From Pseudoxanthomonas sp. PXM03 (GTDB lineage: Bacteria > Pseudomonadota > Gammaproteobacteria > Xanthomonadales > Xanthomonadaceae): DNA of 64,000 bases. Location: the NCBI RefSeq assembly GCF_014852005.1, contig NZ_JACVAU010000004.1, positions 124,001 through 188,000 of the forward strand. Direction: 5' to 3'. Positions within the stretch are counted from its first letter, which is position 1, and each line of letters starts with the position of its first letter. The notes below the pieces were generated by a model. That model did no database searches, had not been told where the DNA came from, and worked only from the letters and a program-made list of their open reading frames with translations. A program made the position numbers and the translations under genes. Below, piece after piece: positions 46,991 to 57,437 of the stretch.

Positions 46991-48551
46991 CGGAGCGGCG
47001 TACTAGCGGGCAGAGTTCGAGCCGGCTCAGGTTGGTCGGCACGGTCTGGCACGCGCCGCCAAGGGCGAGCCCGTATGCCCGGTAGTACTCCGTGAGTGGG
47101 GCGGATTTCGGCACTTCACGCAGGAGGAGCAACGGCCCGGTGTGCTGCCGCACGCGTTGCTCGGCGCGGGCCTGCAGTCGCGTGCAGCGTTCCGGTGTCA
47201 TGAAGTTGTTGTGGATCGAGATCGCCGGCACGCCGCTGGGCAGATACGCCACCGCGTAACCCAGCGGATGGTCTTGGGCCAGCACCACCAGGCTGTCGCG
47301 GGGCAAGGCGGGCAGACCCACGTCCACCATCGGCGTGCTGAAGGGCTCGCGGCCCCAGCCGGGTCGATTGGCGGCACCGACCAGCAGCAAGGCCGACAGC
47401 ACCAGCACTGTGCTGGGAAAGCGTCGGGGCAGCCACTGCGACAGCATACCGATGATCGCGATGGAGCAAACCAGTTCCAGCGCGAACAGATACCGATAGA
47501 TGCCGTACAGCTTGACCCAGACCACGAAGCTGAGCAGCACGAACACCAGCAGCCCATGGACCATGCCCATGTCGCGCGCCTGCTGGGCACGTGCACGCCA
47601 TGCCGTCACCCACCAGGCTACGAGTGCAGAAAGCCCAAGCAGGACGCGCGGGTCGGCCAGTTTGCTTTCGGAGAAGCGGGTGCTTTCGCTAAGCAGGTGG
47701 AATGGCACCAGCAGCGCATTCAGGCCCTGTGGAATAAAGCGCATGTCCTTGTGGCTATGAGGCAGTGCATCCGGCGAGCTGAACCATTCATTGAAGTAGG
47801 GAAACAGCGGGTTGCCATGCGACTGCCACAAGTACAGCGCCCAGGGTCCCGCTGTCAGCAGGCCGCCCGCGATGCCGCCGGCCGCGAGCGCCAGCAGGCG
47901 TGCGGGCACCCCGCGCAACGGACCGGCGACCAGTGCAGCACCGATGAAGCCGATGCAGTACATCGCACCGGTAAGTTTCAGGCCGGCAGCCAGCCCCGCC
48001 GCCAGCCCAACGGGTATCCAGGTGGCCCACGCGCCGCGTCGGCCCTGCGAATCTACGGCCCACCACAAGCCCGCCATCATGCCAGCCGCCACGAAGGCAT
48101 CGTTGAACGTGGTGCCGATGCTCGGCATCACGGCCGCCCCCCCTACGGCCGTCAAGCCGGCCACAGCCGTGCGCAGCGGACTGCGATGCTGAGGCCACAG
48201 CTGGTCGAGCAGCCGCAGGGCGAACAGCACGGCGATGAAAGCGTGCAAGCCCAGCCATAGCGAGACCAGCCAGCCCGGGAAACCTGCGCGCACCATCCAC
48301 GCGAAGGGCACGTCGAGCGTCGGGTTGTGCCACGTCTGCAACTGCGCAGCCGCGATATCCTGGCTGAAGCGGCCGTCAAGCAACGCTGATGGCGTATAGA
48401 AGTGGTAATTGCGCAAGTCCCAGTTGCCGTCCTGTCCTTGGATCACCATCGCCAGCAGAATCAGCAACAGCGCGGTGAGGGAGGGCGCCTTCCAGGGATT
48501 CGCACTTGGCATGACGGAGGGGGACTGGATCAAGAGAACATCCTTGTGCAT
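46950..48551 (-). CDS. Polytopic membrane protein, probable GT-C glycosyltransferase
   Basis: About 533 residues from the ATG at 48551 (a shorter start at 48512 is possible; longer ones overlap glmU's start region). Ten or more hydrophobic segments. An early periplasmic loop holds [24 protein letters not shown], similar in position to the acidic loop of GT-C enzymes, then LKLTGAMY and [10 protein letters not shown] in later loops. With the GtrA- and GtrB-like genes it would be the strain-specific glycan-modifying transferase. Its 3' end overlaps the GT2 gene's end by 41 bases. Codon use looks a little looser than the neighbours. Confidence 0.75.
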   Translation of the reverse strand: MHKDVLLIQSPSVMPSANPWKAPSLTALLLILLAMVIQGQDGNWDLRNYHFYTPSALLDGRFSQDIAAAQLQTWHNPTLDVPFAWMVRAGFPGWLVSLWLGLHAFIAVLFALRLLDQLWPQHRSPLRTAVAGLTAVGGAAVMPSIGTTFNDAFVAAGMMAGLWWAVDSQGRRGAWATWIPVGLAAGLAAGLKLTGAMYCIGFIGAALVAGPLRGVPARLLALAAGGIAGGLLTAGPWALYLWQSHGNPLFPYFNEWFSSPDALPHSHKDMRFIPQGLNALLVPFHLLSESTRFSESKLADPRVLLGLSALVAWWVTAWRARAQQARDMGMVHGLLVFVLLSFVVWVKLYGIYRYLFALELVCSIAIIGMLSQWLPRRFPSTVLVLSALLLVGAANRPGWGREPFSTPMVDVGLPALPRDSLVVLAQDHPLGYAVAYLPSGVPAISIHNNFMTPERCTRLQARAEQRVRQHTGPLLLLREVPKSAPLTEYYRAYGLALGGACQTVPTNLSRLELCPLVRRSATPTICPAPAPGR

Positions 48552-48614
48552 GGGGTTGAATTGATACCATCGCAGCTCGGCGCGAGGCCGTGCATCATCG
48601 TAATGGGAAACCAT

Positions 48615-49982
48615 ATGAAGCAACTACACGTCGTCATCCTGGCCGCCGGTGAAGGCAAGCGCATGAAGTCCGCGCTGCCCAAAGTGCTGCAGCCGATCGC
48701 GGGGCGGCCGATGCTGGCGCACGTCATCGATGCGGCGCGCGCCCTGTCGCCCGCCGGGGTGCACGTGGTCCATGGCCACGGTGGCGACCAGGTGCAGGCG
48801 GCATTTGCCGACCAGGCTGACCTGCACTGGGCGCACCAGGCGCAACAGCTGGGCACCGGGCATGCCGTGGTGCAGGCCATGCCGGAGATTCCCGACGGTG
48901 CACGCGTCCTGGTGCTCTACGGCGACGTCCCGCTGACCCGCAGCGAGACCTTGCAGCGCCTGCTGGATGCGCCGGGTCGCCTGGCAGTGCTGGTCGCCGA
49001 GCCTGGCGATCCGACCGGCTATGGACGCATCGTGCGCGATGAAGCGGGGCGCGTGGCCGCCATCGTCGAACACAAGGATGCGGACGAAGACCAGCGCCGC
49101 ATCCGCACCATCAACACCGGCATCATCGCCGCCGACGGCAGTGCCCTGAAGGGGTGGCTCACCCGACTGTCCAACGACAACGCGCAGGGCGAGTACTACC
49201 TGACAGACGTGTTCGCGATGGCGGCGGAAGAATTCACGCCTGCGGAGATGGTGCTGGTGGGTGAACCCATCGAAGCGGAAGGCGCCAACGATCCGTGGCA
49301 ACTGTCGCAGCTGGAGCGTGCCTACCAGCTGCGCGCCGCGCGCGCGCTGTGCACGCTGGGCGCGCGCCTGATCGATCCGGCACGTTTCGACCAGCGCGGT
49401 ACCGTGCGTGTGGGGCGCGACGTGCAGATCGATGTGGACGTGGTGCTGGAAGGCGAGGTGGAACTGGGCGACGGCGTCATCGTGGGCCCGTTCACGCGGT
49501 TGAAGGACGTGACGCTGGCCGCCGGGACTCAGGTCCGCGCGCATTGCGACCTTGAAGGCGTGGTCAGCCAGGGTGCGGCGCTGATAGGTCCGTATGCGCG
49601 GCTGCGTCCCGGTACCGTGTTGGCCGATGGCGTGCACGTCGGCAATTTCGTCGAGACCAAGAACGCGCACATCGGTACCGGCAGCAAGGCCAACCACCTG
49701 ACCTATCTGGGCGATGCCGTCATCGGCAGCGGCACCAACATCGGCGCCGGCACGATTACTTGCAACTACGACGGCGTGAACAAGTCGACGACGACGATCG
49801 GCGACCGCGTGTTCGTCGGTTCCAATACCTCGCTGGTCGCGCCGGTAACGCTGGCCGACGGCGCGACGATCGGTGCGGGCTCTGTCATCTCGAAGAACGC
49901 TCCCGCTGACCAGCTGACGGTTGCCCGCGCGCGGCAGGTCACGATCGAAGGCTGGCAGCGGCCGGTGAAGAAGCCGAAGTAG
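48615..49982 (+). CDS. glmU: Bifunctional UDP-GlcNAc pyrophosphorylase / glucosamine-1-phosphate acetyltransferase
   Basis: 455 residues, the same length as E. coli GlmU. The N-terminal nucleotidyltransferase has [25 protein letters not shown]. The C-terminal left-handed beta helix has the hexapeptide repeats and [11 protein letters not shown]...[23 protein letters not shown] with the catalytic His and CoA-binding residues. The start ATG at 48615 is chosen over 48603 because the conserved start is [12 protein letters not shown]. It makes UDP-GlcNAc for peptidoglycan and LPS. Confidence 0.97.
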   Translation: MKQLHVVILAAGEGKRMKSALPKVLQPIAGRPMLAHVIDAARALSPAGVHVVHGHGGDQVQAAFADQADLHWAHQAQQLGTGHAVVQAMPEIPDGARVLVLYGDVPLTRSETLQRLLDAPGRLAVLVAEPGDPTGYGRIVRDEAGRVAAIVEHKDADEDQRRIRTINTGIIAADGSALKGWLTRLSNDNAQGEYYLTDVFAMAAEEFTPAEMVLVGEPIEAEGANDPWQLSQLERAYQLRAARALCTLGARLIDPARFDQRGTVRVGRDVQIDVDVVLEGEVELGDGVIVGPFTRLKDVTLAAGTQVRAHCDLEGVVSQGAALIGPYARLRPGTVLADGVHVGNFVETKNAHIGTGSKANHLTYLGDAVIGSGTNIGAGTITCNYDGVNKSTTTIGDRVFVGSNTSLVAPVTLADGATIGAGSVISKNAPADQLTVARARQVTIEGWQRPVKKPK

Positions 49983-49983
49983 C

Positions 49984-50005
49984 GTAGGGCGGGCTCAAGC
50001 CCGCC
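49984..50005 (+). repeat. Single GTAG REP element after glmU
   Basis: GTAGGGCGGGCTCAAGCCCGCC, a GTAG-headed hairpin of family c, starts three bases after the glmU stop. No inverted partner follows. Confidence 0.8.
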
Positions 50006-50056
50006 ATTTGCGGAAGTACATTGAGCGGGGTCGCGGCGGCCCACCCTCACCCCTTG

Positions 50057-50077
50057 CCCTCTCCCGGAGGGAGAGGG
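50057..50077. repeat. C-rich palindrome in the glmU / histidine kinase gap
   Basis: CCCTCTCCC pairs with GGGAGAGGG around a three-base loop. It is the same style as the palindromes at 13.7-13.9 kb. It lies between the convergent glmU and kinase genes. The rest of this gap shows nothing more. Confidence 0.7.
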
Positions 50078-50146
50078 GGAGTGAATGCCATGCGGGTTCG
50101 GCCTCGGATGCAGCGGGAGGGCTCCGAAGCCTCCTCCTCGGAAAGA

Positions 50147-51475
50147 TCAATTTTCGGGCAGCTGGATCGCCACGCAAAGGCCGCCACCATCGCGGTTGTG
50201 CAGCGACAGGCGCCCGCCGTGCGCCTCGATGATCTCGCGCGTCAGCGCGAGGCCCAGCCCGGTGCCGTTGCGCTTGGTCGAATAGAACGGCACCAGCGCG
50301 TTCTGCAGCACGGCGTCGTTCATGCCGGTGCCGCGATCCATCACCTCGATGCGCAACCAGTCGGGAAGGCGCGTAACGCGGACCGATACGCCCTCCGGGG
50401 TGGTGCCCGATTCGTGCGCGTTCTTCAGCAGGTTGAGCAGCGCCTGTTCGAGCTGCGCCACATCGATGCGGCCATCGATGTCGGCCTCCGGCATCGTGAG
50501 CTCGAAGGCGATCTGCCGCTGCAGCCCTTCGAAGAAGGCACGCCAGTGCACGGTCTGCAGTTGCGGCTGCGGCAACTTGGCGAAGCGTGCGTAGCCGCGG
50601 ATGAAGCCTTCCAGGTGGCGGGCGCGCTCCTCGATGGTGCCGAACACTTCTTCCAGCCGGTCGTGGCGGCCACGCCGCACGAGCTCCGCGCCCGAGTGCG
50701 CCAGTGACGCCACGGGCGCCAGCGAGTTGTTGAGTTCATGGCTGATCACGCGGATGACCTTCTTCCAGGTCATCACTTCCTGTCGTCGCAGCTCGCTGGT
50801 CAGCAGGCGCAGCAGCAGCAATTCGTGCGGTCGACCGTTCAGGCGGAAGTTCCTGCGCGCCAGGTGGTAGACCTGCTCTTCGCCGTCCTCTTCCTCACTG
50901 CCGATGGCGAACAGACTGTCGCCGCCGCGGGCCAGGGCTTCGCGCATCTCGACGGGTGCGGATCCGATCAGCGCGTCGTAGTCCTGGCCTTCGAGTTTCC
51001 AGCCGCTGTGCAGCAGCTTGCGCGCGGCCACGTTGGCGAAGATGACCCGCCGGACGCCGTCGCCGCCGGGCGCGATCAACAGCATGGCCACCGGCGTGTT
51101 CTGCACCATGGTGTCGAGCAGCAGTTCGCGCTGGACCAGGCTCAGGCGCTGTTCGCGCAGCACCTCGCCCAGCGCGGCATGCGACTGCACCAGTTCGGCG
51201 AGTTCGTCGTTCCCGCGCCAGTGGATGCCGAAGTTGTATTCGCCATCGCGATAGCTGTTGACGCTGCCGGCCAGCGCGCGGAACAGCGAGTACGTGCTGC
51301 GCAGCCCGCGATGGATCGCCCACATCGCCAGCGGCAGCACCACGATGGCCGAGACCAGCACCGCGATGATGTCGTCGCCAAGCCAGTGCGACAGCGCGAC
51401 CGGCAGCACCAGTGCCAGCGCCAGCAAGGGCAGCAGCCAGGACAGTACGCGACCGGCGAGGGAGCGACGGATCAT
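50147..51475 (-). CDS. Sensor histidine kinase, NtrY-like, of the exporter locus
   Basis: 442 residues. Two membrane helices (about 10-32 and 36-55), a HAMP-like linker and a PAS-like domain (about 115-230) precede the kinase core. The H box is VISHELNN (His246), the N box LLNLLKNAHES, and the G boxes DRGTGM and GTGLGLAL. It overlaps the response-regulator gene by four bases and is co-transcribed with it downstream. The kinase most resembles those paired with NtrC-type regulators. The lack of a periplasmic domain suggests it senses membrane state. Confidence 0.93.
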   Translation of the reverse strand: MIRRSLAGRVLSWLLPLLALALVLPVALSHWLGDDIIAVLVSAIVVLPLAMWAIHRGLRSTYSLFRALAGSVNSYRDGEYNFGIHWRGNDELAELVQSHAALGEVLREQRLSLVQRELLLDTMVQNTPVAMLLIAPGGDGVRRVIFANVAARKLLHSGWKLEGQDYDALIGSAPVEMREALARGGDSLFAIGSEEEDGEEQVYHLARRNFRLNGRPHELLLLRLLTSELRRQEVMTWKKVIRVISHELNNSLAPVASLAHSGAELVRRGRHDRLEEVFGTIEERARHLEGFIRGYARFAKLPQPQLQTVHWRAFFEGLQRQIAFELTMPEADIDGRIDVAQLEQALLNLLKNAHESGTTPEGVSVRVTRLPDWLRIEVMDRGTGMNDAVLQNALVPFYSTKRNGTGLGLALTREIIEAHGGRLSLHNRDGGGLCVAIQLPEN

Positions 51476-52809
51476 GGGGTCTTGATGCCGAAGCGTTCCA
51501 TGCGCCGGTACAGGGCTTGCCGGCTCATGCCGAGATCGGCCGCGGCCTGGGCGATGATGCCGCCGGCGCGCGCGAGCGCGGTTTCGATGTCGGCCCGCTC
51601 CGGTTCCGCCACGACCGTATTGCGCACAGGTGCGGGCCGGGGCAGGTTGAGGTCGGCTGCCTCGATGCGGTCTCCCATCGCCAGCAGCCCGGCACGCTGG
51701 ATGACATTGCGCAGTTCACGCACGTTGCCAGGCCATGCGTGCCGGAGCAGCGCAGCGCGTGCGCTTTCACCCAGCGGCTTGTCGGCGGGACGGAAGCGCT
51801 CGGCCAGCGGCAGGATGTCGCCGGGACGTTCGGCCAGGGGCGGCAGCGCGAGTTCGATCGCGTTGAGCCGGTAGTACAGGTCTTCGCGAAAGGAACCCTC
51901 GCGGATCATCGTGGGCAGGTCGGCGTTGGTGGCGCTGATCACGCGCACCGTGACCTGGCGTTCGCGATTGGAGCCGAGGCGCTCGAAACGCCCGGTCTCG
52001 AGCACGCGCAGCAGCTTCATCTGGCCCGCCAGCGGCAGGTTGCCGATCTCATCGAGGAACAGCGTGCCGCCGTCGGCCGCTTCGAACTTGCCCTCGCGCG
52101 CCTTGTTGGCACCGGTGTAGGCGCCGGCATCGGCGCCGAACAACTCGGCTTCGATCAGCTCGGAAGGCAATGCGCCGCAGTTGAGCGTCACGAAGGCACC
52201 CGACTTCACGCTGGAGTTGGCCTGGATGATCTCCGCGATCTTCTCCTTGCCTGCACCGTTGGGGCCGGTGATCAGCACCGGCAGGTCGGAACGCGCGACC
52301 TGGCAGGCGAGGGCGACGACGCGTTCGCTGGCCGGGTCCTCGAACACCAGGTTGCGCAGGTCGTACTTCGCCGAAAGCTGGTCGCGGCTGCGGCGTTCGC
52401 GGTTGCGGCGGCGATCGAGCTCATTGCGTGTCTCGGCAAGTTCCAGCAACGTGTTGACGGTGGCCAGCAGCTTGCGGTCGTCCCAGGGTTTGGCCAGGTA
52501 GTCGGTCGCGCCGGCCTTGACCAGGTTCACCGCCGCTTCCAAATGCGTCCATGCTGTCAGCAGGATCACGGGCAGGTCGGGCCACTGCGCGCGGATCGCG
52601 GTGAACAACTGCTCGCCTTCCACCCCGGACGTGGTGTCCTCGGTGAAGTTCATGTCCTGGATGACCAGGTCGACCGCCTGCTCGCGCAGCAGGGTCAGGC
52701 CTGCCTCGGGTGATTCGGCATGCAGCGTGTCGATGTCGTGCAGCGAGAACAGCACGTTCAAGGCCGTGCTGACGGCCAGGTTGTCGTCGATGACGAGGAT
52801 CGTGGGCAT
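51472..52809 (-). CDS. Sigma-54-dependent response regulator (NtrC family)
   Basis: 445 residues: receiver domain with phospho-acceptor Asp52, AAA+ domain with Walker A GPNGAGK (182-188), Walker B FLDE (251-254) and the sigma-54 contact loop GAYTGA (229-234), then a Fis-type helix-turn-helix ([16 protein letters not shown]). The usual GAFTGA loop is GAYTGA here, a conservative change. The exporter operon upstream on the same strand has a sigma-54 promoter and TGTCC dyads (58.74-58.87 kb), the likely target. Confidence 0.93.
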   Translation of the reverse strand: MPTILVIDDNLAVSTALNVLFSLHDIDTLHAESPEAGLTLLREQAVDLVIQDMNFTEDTTSGVEGEQLFTAIRAQWPDLPVILLTAWTHLEAAVNLVKAGATDYLAKPWDDRKLLATVNTLLELAETRNELDRRRNRERRSRDQLSAKYDLRNLVFEDPASERVVALACQVARSDLPVLITGPNGAGKEKIAEIIQANSSVKSGAFVTLNCGALPSELIEAELFGADAGAYTGANKAREGKFEAADGGTLFLDEIGNLPLAGQMKLLRVLETGRFERLGSNRERQVTVRVISATNADLPTMIREGSFREDLYYRLNAIELALPPLAERPGDILPLAERFRPADKPLGESARAALLRHAWPGNVRELRNVIQRAGLLAMGDRIEAADLNLPRPAPVRNTVVAEPERADIETALARAGGIIAQAAADLGMSRQALYRRMERFGIKTP

Positions 52810-52812
52810 GCG

Positions 52813-54027
52813 CTATAGCCTAACCGAAGGACTGCGGCTGACGAGGTGTGCCGGAATGCGGCGCACGAGACGGGCAGGCCACCCGGCAGCGAGTTGCGCC
52901 GCAAGGGTGGTCCAGGCAAACGCTGCTGCATGCGTCCACGGTGACGCGGCCGTTGCGCGCCATCCGGGCACGAGCGACGGGAACAGCCATGCCATGCACG
53001 CCAGCGCAGCCAAGGAGGCACCTGCCGCCAGCAGGAGGTACTCCAGCCTCAATCGCAAGGCGAGTTGGGCGCCGCTAGCGCCCATCGCCCGTCGCAGGCT
53101 GAATTCCTGCGCGTGCTCCTGGATCCAGCGATGGCCGCCCAGCACCAGCATGCCCAGCGTGAGCAGCCACCAGGTCGCGCAGGTGAGCGCCGACCGCCAT
53201 GCGTCCGCTGCGGGCGCGCGCAAGGTCTGCTCGCGCAGCATCGCCATGCTGACGGGCATCGCGGACACGGCAGCCGGGTAAGACGCCGACAGCGCGGTGC
53301 GGATGCGCGCCGTCATCGTCCCGGGATCGGGCCGGTGGCGGACCAGGAACTGGGCTGCCGCCGTATCCTGCAAGCGCACCGGCAGCACCATGGCCGCACC
53401 GTCGGTGCCATGTGCCGTGGCCGGCAACGGGATCCTGTCCACCACGCCGACGATGTGAAGCGGCACGCCAGGCATCACGTGCAACGTGCGGCCCAAGGGA
53501 TCGGCATCGCCATACAGTTGCTTCGCCAGTGCCACGGAGACGATGGCGGACGTCGGACCGGCGTGCAGCCGGCCCTGGTCGCCCGGATAGTCGTGGAACT
53601 CATCGGCGAGAAAGCGGCGCCCCCTTGCTGTGGAGAGGCCGAGGGTATCGAAGAAGCCTTCATGGACGAGATAGAGGGAGGTCAGGTGGCGGGGGCTCCG
53701 GTCCGATCCGGTCCAGGCATGCACGCTCCACGCATTGCGTCCGTATGGGGCCTGGTTGCTTGCCGCCACCGAGACGACACCGGGAATGGCGCGCAGCGTC
53801 TGCAGCACAGGCTCGACGCCCGGATCGGCTGCGGCAGGCAACTTGATCCAGGGCACCAGCATCAACGTGTTCTCGTCGATGCCACTGGGTTCGAAGCGTC
53901 GGGCCTGGAGCGCGGCGAACGTCTGCCAGGCATGGACGCACAGCACGACGCCGATGGCGAGCTGCAACGCGAGCAGCCATGTGCCTGCGTGGCGGCGCCC
54001 TAGCAGCAGGAATCCCGGACGAGGCAT
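52813..54027 (-). CDS. MacB/FtsX-like permease, divergent member
   Basis: 404 residues from the ATG at 54027. One N-terminal helix (about 17-37), a large periplasmic domain (about 45-270) and C-terminal helices near 290-400 with a weak FtsX core. The conserved RRAMGASGAQLALR motif that couples to the ATPase is present. It is the third and most diverged permease of the operon, three bases upstream of the regulator gene, so translation is probably coupled. Confidence 0.82.
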   Translation of the reverse strand: MPRPGFLLLGRRHAGTWLLALQLAIGVVLCVHAWQTFAALQARRFEPSGIDENTLMLVPWIKLPAAADPGVEPVLQTLRAIPGVVSVAASNQAPYGRNAWSVHAWTGSDRSPRHLTSLYLVHEGFFDTLGLSTARGRRFLADEFHDYPGDQGRLHAGPTSAIVSVALAKQLYGDADPLGRTLHVMPGVPLHIVGVVDRIPLPATAHGTDGAAMVLPVRLQDTAAAQFLVRHRPDPGTMTARIRTALSASYPAAVSAMPVSMAMLREQTLRAPAADAWRSALTCATWWLLTLGMLVLGGHRWIQEHAQEFSLRRAMGASGAQLALRLRLEYLLLAAGASLAALACMAWLFPSLVPGWRATAASPWTHAAAFAWTTLAAQLAAGWPARLVRRIPAHLVSRSPSVRL

Positions 54028-54079
54028 GAATATTCCGGCGCCGCACACACCCGGAAGTATGTGCGGCGGACCGTGCGCG

Positions 54080-55303
54080 TCAGGCGGTACGCGTCGCCAC
54101 CGCCGGCGGCACCGACGCGGCCTTGCGCGCCGGCCCGTACACGGCAACCTGGCCCAGCAGCCACAGCAGCACGGCGCCGACGGGCAGGTACAGCAGCGGC
54201 AGGCGTGGCAGTTCGTACTTGCCCATCAGCAGCTGGTTGATGCCGTAGGCCAGGATCATGCCGATGACGATGCCCAGCGTGGCCAGCAGGAAGTTCTCCG
54301 TCTGGAAGTAGCGCAGGATCTGGCCCTTGGTCGCGCCCAGCGCACGGCGGATGCCGATCTGCTTGGTGCGCTGCTGCACCCAGAAGCTGGCCAGGCCGAC
54401 GATGCCCAGCGCGGTGACCACCAGCAGCGAGATGATCACGGTGATCAACAGCCAAGCCATCGCGCGATCGCCGCGGTAGTAGTCGCTCATGATGTCGGTG
54501 AACGTGCCCTCGCGCAGGACCAGCCGACGCGCGCTGTTCTTCTCCAGCGTGGCGATCGCAGCCTTCTGCACTTCGGCACGACGTTCCGGCGTGGTGCGGA
54601 TCACGAAGGTCCCCATGGTCAGGTCCTTCGCCGGCAGGATCATCGCGAAGCCCGCTTCCGCGATGCCACCGTTGTCGTTCGTGCGGATCAGCCGATCGAC
54701 CACGCCGACCACGCGGTGCGGCACGTTGTCGGTGTTCCAGGCGTAGATGTTCTTCCCGATCGCGCTTTCGCCGGGGAAGAGCTTGTTCGCCAGCTCGCGG
54801 CTCAGGATCACGGCGGGCATTGCGTACTTCGCATTCTGCTTGTTGATCTCGGTCCAGTTGACGTACTCGTCGGCGTTGAAGTCGCGTCCCTCGGCCAGCT
54901 TCAGGCCGAGGGTTTCGACCACCGCATCGCCGAGATAGACGTTCGCCTGCGCGCTGGGGCGTTCCTGTTCCGGTGCGAGCTGGATGGAGGTGTTCCACGA
55001 TGAATTGTCGAACGGCACGTGGTTGATGCTGCCGGCCGCCTTGACGCCTGCGAGCGCGCGCAGGCTGGCGACGTCCTGCTTCACCAGTGCGTCGGCGTCG
55101 GGGTTTTCACCGAGGTTGCCCATGCTGATCCGCACGATCTCCTCGTTGGCCATGCCGGTGGGGCGATCGATGCGCTCCAGTCGCTGGGTGATGAGGAATA
55201 CCGCGTTGCAGATGATGGCGCACGACAGCGCCACTTCCAGCACGATCAGTGCGGCGGCCGTCTTGTGGCGGGACAGGGTGGAAAGGATGGGGCGGATGTC
55301 CAT
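54080..55303 (-). CDS. MacB-like ABC permease
   Basis: 407 residues. MacB_PCD periplasmic core between an N-terminal helix (about 17-40) and three C-terminal helices (about 285-400). The coupling motif is RTKQIGIRRALGATKGQILRYF. The ATG at 55303 gives the usual MacB_PCD start. It needs a separate ATPase, encoded at 56.6-57.4 kb. Confidence 0.9.
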   Translation of the reverse strand: MDIRPILSTLSRHKTAAALIVLEVALSCAIICNAVFLITQRLERIDRPTGMANEEIVRISMGNLGENPDADALVKQDVASLRALAGVKAAGSINHVPFDNSSWNTSIQLAPEQERPSAQANVYLGDAVVETLGLKLAEGRDFNADEYVNWTEINKQNAKYAMPAVILSRELANKLFPGESAIGKNIYAWNTDNVPHRVVGVVDRLIRTNDNGGIAEAGFAMILPAKDLTMGTFVIRTTPERRAEVQKAAIATLEKNSARRLVLREGTFTDIMSDYYRGDRAMAWLLITVIISLLVVTALGIVGLASFWVQQRTKQIGIRRALGATKGQILRYFQTENFLLATLGIVIGMILAYGINQLLMGKYELPRLPLLYLPVGAVLLWLLGQVAVYGPARKAASVPPAVATRTA

Positions 55304-55326
55304 GACGTGCCTCTTGAATGGATGGG

Positions 55327-56637
55327 TCACTGGCTCTTGAGCTGGATGGCGGGCGTCACCTGCATGGCGCGCCAGGCAGGCAGCATCCCGGCAAGCAGGC
55401 TGGCGAGAATTGCCAGCGCGAAGGTGGCCAGCAGCATCTTCAGGTCCATGTGCGCGAGGTCGGCGTAGCCGGCCGGCTGCTGGCGAACGGCGAGCAGGCC
55501 CAGCCAGGCGAGCACGAGGCCCAGCACGCCACCGACCAGCCCGACCGTGCCCGCTTCCACCAGGCACTGCGCGAAGATGGCCTTGCGCGTTGCACCCAAC
55601 GCGCGCCGCACGCCGATCTGCGAGGCGCGGCCCAGGAACTTCGCCAACAGCAGGCCGACGGTGTTGAGCAGGCAGACGGCCAGGAAGCCGAACGCCAGCC
55701 ACACCTGCAAGCGAACGTCGGCGGGCACCGCGCCCTGCTTGTCCAGCCACTGCATCACGTTGTGCAGGTCCACGTTGGCGGCGCGTTCGAAACGGCCGGC
55801 AGCGCGCTGCTGGTCGGAGTAGTTCTTCAGGTACTGCTTGTATGCCTCGACCTTCGCTGGCGTGCCCAGTTCGACCCAGTACTGCAGCCACGCGCACGGC
55901 GCATTCGGGCCTTGCGAGCCTTCCTCTTCGGCGCTGGAATCGCCCCAGCAGTTCATGTTGCCCTGCGTGCCCATCTTCAACGCGCGCGAGGTCCAGAACG
56001 GCACGAACAGCTGCTCCACTTCGGTGAAGCGGTCCTGGGTCATGTCGTAGAACTTCGGTGCCGGACGCCATTCATCCAGCACGCCGATCACGCGGAACGT
56101 CGCGCCGGAGGCCTTGATCTCGCGGCCCACGCTGTTGGCGCCGCCGAACAACTTCTCGTTCAGGGCCTTGGAGATGACGGCCACGCGCGCGCGCGACTCG
56201 TCATCGGCCGCCGACCAGCCATTGCCGTAGCGGAATGGCACCTCGAACATCGGGAAGAAATCGGCCGTGGTGTAGCGCGAGTCGATGCGGAATGGCTCGA
56301 TTCTGCCGTCTTCCGTCTCGATCGAAGAAGCGCCGCCGGTCATGAAGGCCTGCCGATCACCCTTCTTGTCGCGCAGCAGGCGCTCGGCGTCGTAGCGGGT
56401 GAACTGGTCTTCCGGCTCGTCGCCGGGGGTGAAGCCGTTCGCCGAGCGCGGGTCGATGCGGGGATAGAACAGCTTGTCGCTCTTCTGCGGGATCGGGTCG
56501 CCGGACAATACGTAGAACACCGTCAGCGTGGTCATGCTGGCGCCGATGCCCAGCGCGATGGCCAGCACCATGAGTGCGGTAAGCGCCCGGTTGCGCTTGA
56601 AGCTGCGCAGGGCGAGGGTGAAGTAGTAACCGAACAT
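55327..56637 (-). CDS. MacB-like ABC permease
   Basis: 436 residues with the same layout: N-terminal helix (about 18-44), MacB_PCD core with YPRIDPRSANGFTPGDEPEDQ, then helices near 320-430. The coupling motif is ASQIGVRRALGATRKAIFAQC. It lies between the ATPase and the second permease, so the two permeases may form a heterodimer. The third permease gene could be an alternative partner. Confidence 0.9.
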   Translation of the reverse strand: MFGYYFTLALRSFKRNRALTALMVLAIALGIGASMTTLTVFYVLSGDPIPQKSDKLFYPRIDPRSANGFTPGDEPEDQFTRYDAERLLRDKKGDRQAFMTGGASSIETEDGRIEPFRIDSRYTTADFFPMFEVPFRYGNGWSAADDESRARVAVISKALNEKLFGGANSVGREIKASGATFRVIGVLDEWRPAPKFYDMTQDRFTEVEQLFVPFWTSRALKMGTQGNMNCWGDSSAEEEGSQGPNAPCAWLQYWVELGTPAKVEAYKQYLKNYSDQQRAAGRFERAANVDLHNVMQWLDKQGAVPADVRLQVWLAFGFLAVCLLNTVGLLLAKFLGRASQIGVRRALGATRKAIFAQCLVEAGTVGLVGGVLGLVLAWLGLLAVRQQPAGYADLAHMDLKMLLATFALAILASLLAGMLPAWRAMQVTPAIQLKSQ

Positions 56638-56647
56638 GGCGGTCTCC

Positions 56648-57370
56648 TCAGGCCGAGGCGTTGGCTTCGGCGGCGTGCGCCGCACGGATCAATGCAGGCT
56701 CCACCGACAGGTCGGTGGCCATGCCGTCCACGATATGCACGTTGCGCTGCGCGCGCGCGGCCAGTTCGGGGTCGTGGGTGACCATGATGATGGTCGTGCC
56801 CTGACGGTTGATCTCCTCCAGCAGCTCCATCACACCGCGGGCCATCTGCGAGTCGAGGTTGCCGGTGGGTTCGTCCGCCAGCAGCAGGCGTGGGCTGCCG
56901 GCCAATGCGCGCGCGATCGCGGTGCGCTGCTGCTGGCCGCCCGAGAGTTCGGCGGGGAAATGCTTCATGCGCGAGCCCAGGCCGACCCGGCCCAACGCGT
57001 CTTCGATGCGCTGCTTGCGCTCGGCCGCCGGCATGCCGCGATAGCGCAGCGGGACATCGACGTTGTCGAACAGGTTGAGGTCGGGGATCAGGTTGAAGCC
57101 CTGGAAGATGAATCCGATCTTGTGGTTGCGCAGCCGCGAGCGCGCGTCATCGCCCAGACCGCTGACATCCTGGCCATCCAGCAGGAACTGGCCGCCGGTG
57201 AAGGTTTCCAGCAGGCCGGCAATGTTGAGGAACGTGGTCTTGCCCGAGCCCGATGGGCCGGTGACCGCGACGAACTCGCCCTCGCGGACATGCAGGTCGA
57301 GGGAACGCAGCGCATGCGTTTCCACCTGTTCGGTGCGGTAGACCTTGGCGACTTGGCGCATCTCAAGCAT
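56648..57370 (-). CDS. ABC transporter ATPase, MacB/LolD-like
   Basis: 240 residues from the ATG at 57370 (AAGGA ribosome-binding site). Walker [10 protein letters not shown] (38-46), Q loop FIFQGFNL, signature LSGGQQQR and Walker [13 protein letters not shown] are intact. It energises the permeases downstream. It lies between the adaptor and the first permease, 10 bases from the latter. Confidence 0.93.
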   Translation of the reverse strand: MLEMRQVAKVYRTEQVETHALRSLDLHVREGEFVAVTGPSGSGKTTFLNIAGLLETFTGGQFLLDGQDVSGLGDDARSRLRNHKIGFIFQGFNLIPDLNLFDNVDVPLRYRGMPAAERKQRIEDALGRVGLGSRMKHFPAELSGGQQQRTAIARALAGSPRLLLADEPTGNLDSQMARGVMELLEEINRQGTTIIMVTHDPELAARAQRNVHIVDGMATDLSVEPALIRAAHAAEANASA

Positions 57371-57437
57371 GGCGGGTTCCTTCTTCTTCGGGTTCGGGAG
57401 TGGAGTGGGAGACGTAGGGGAGGGCTGGGGCTGATGA

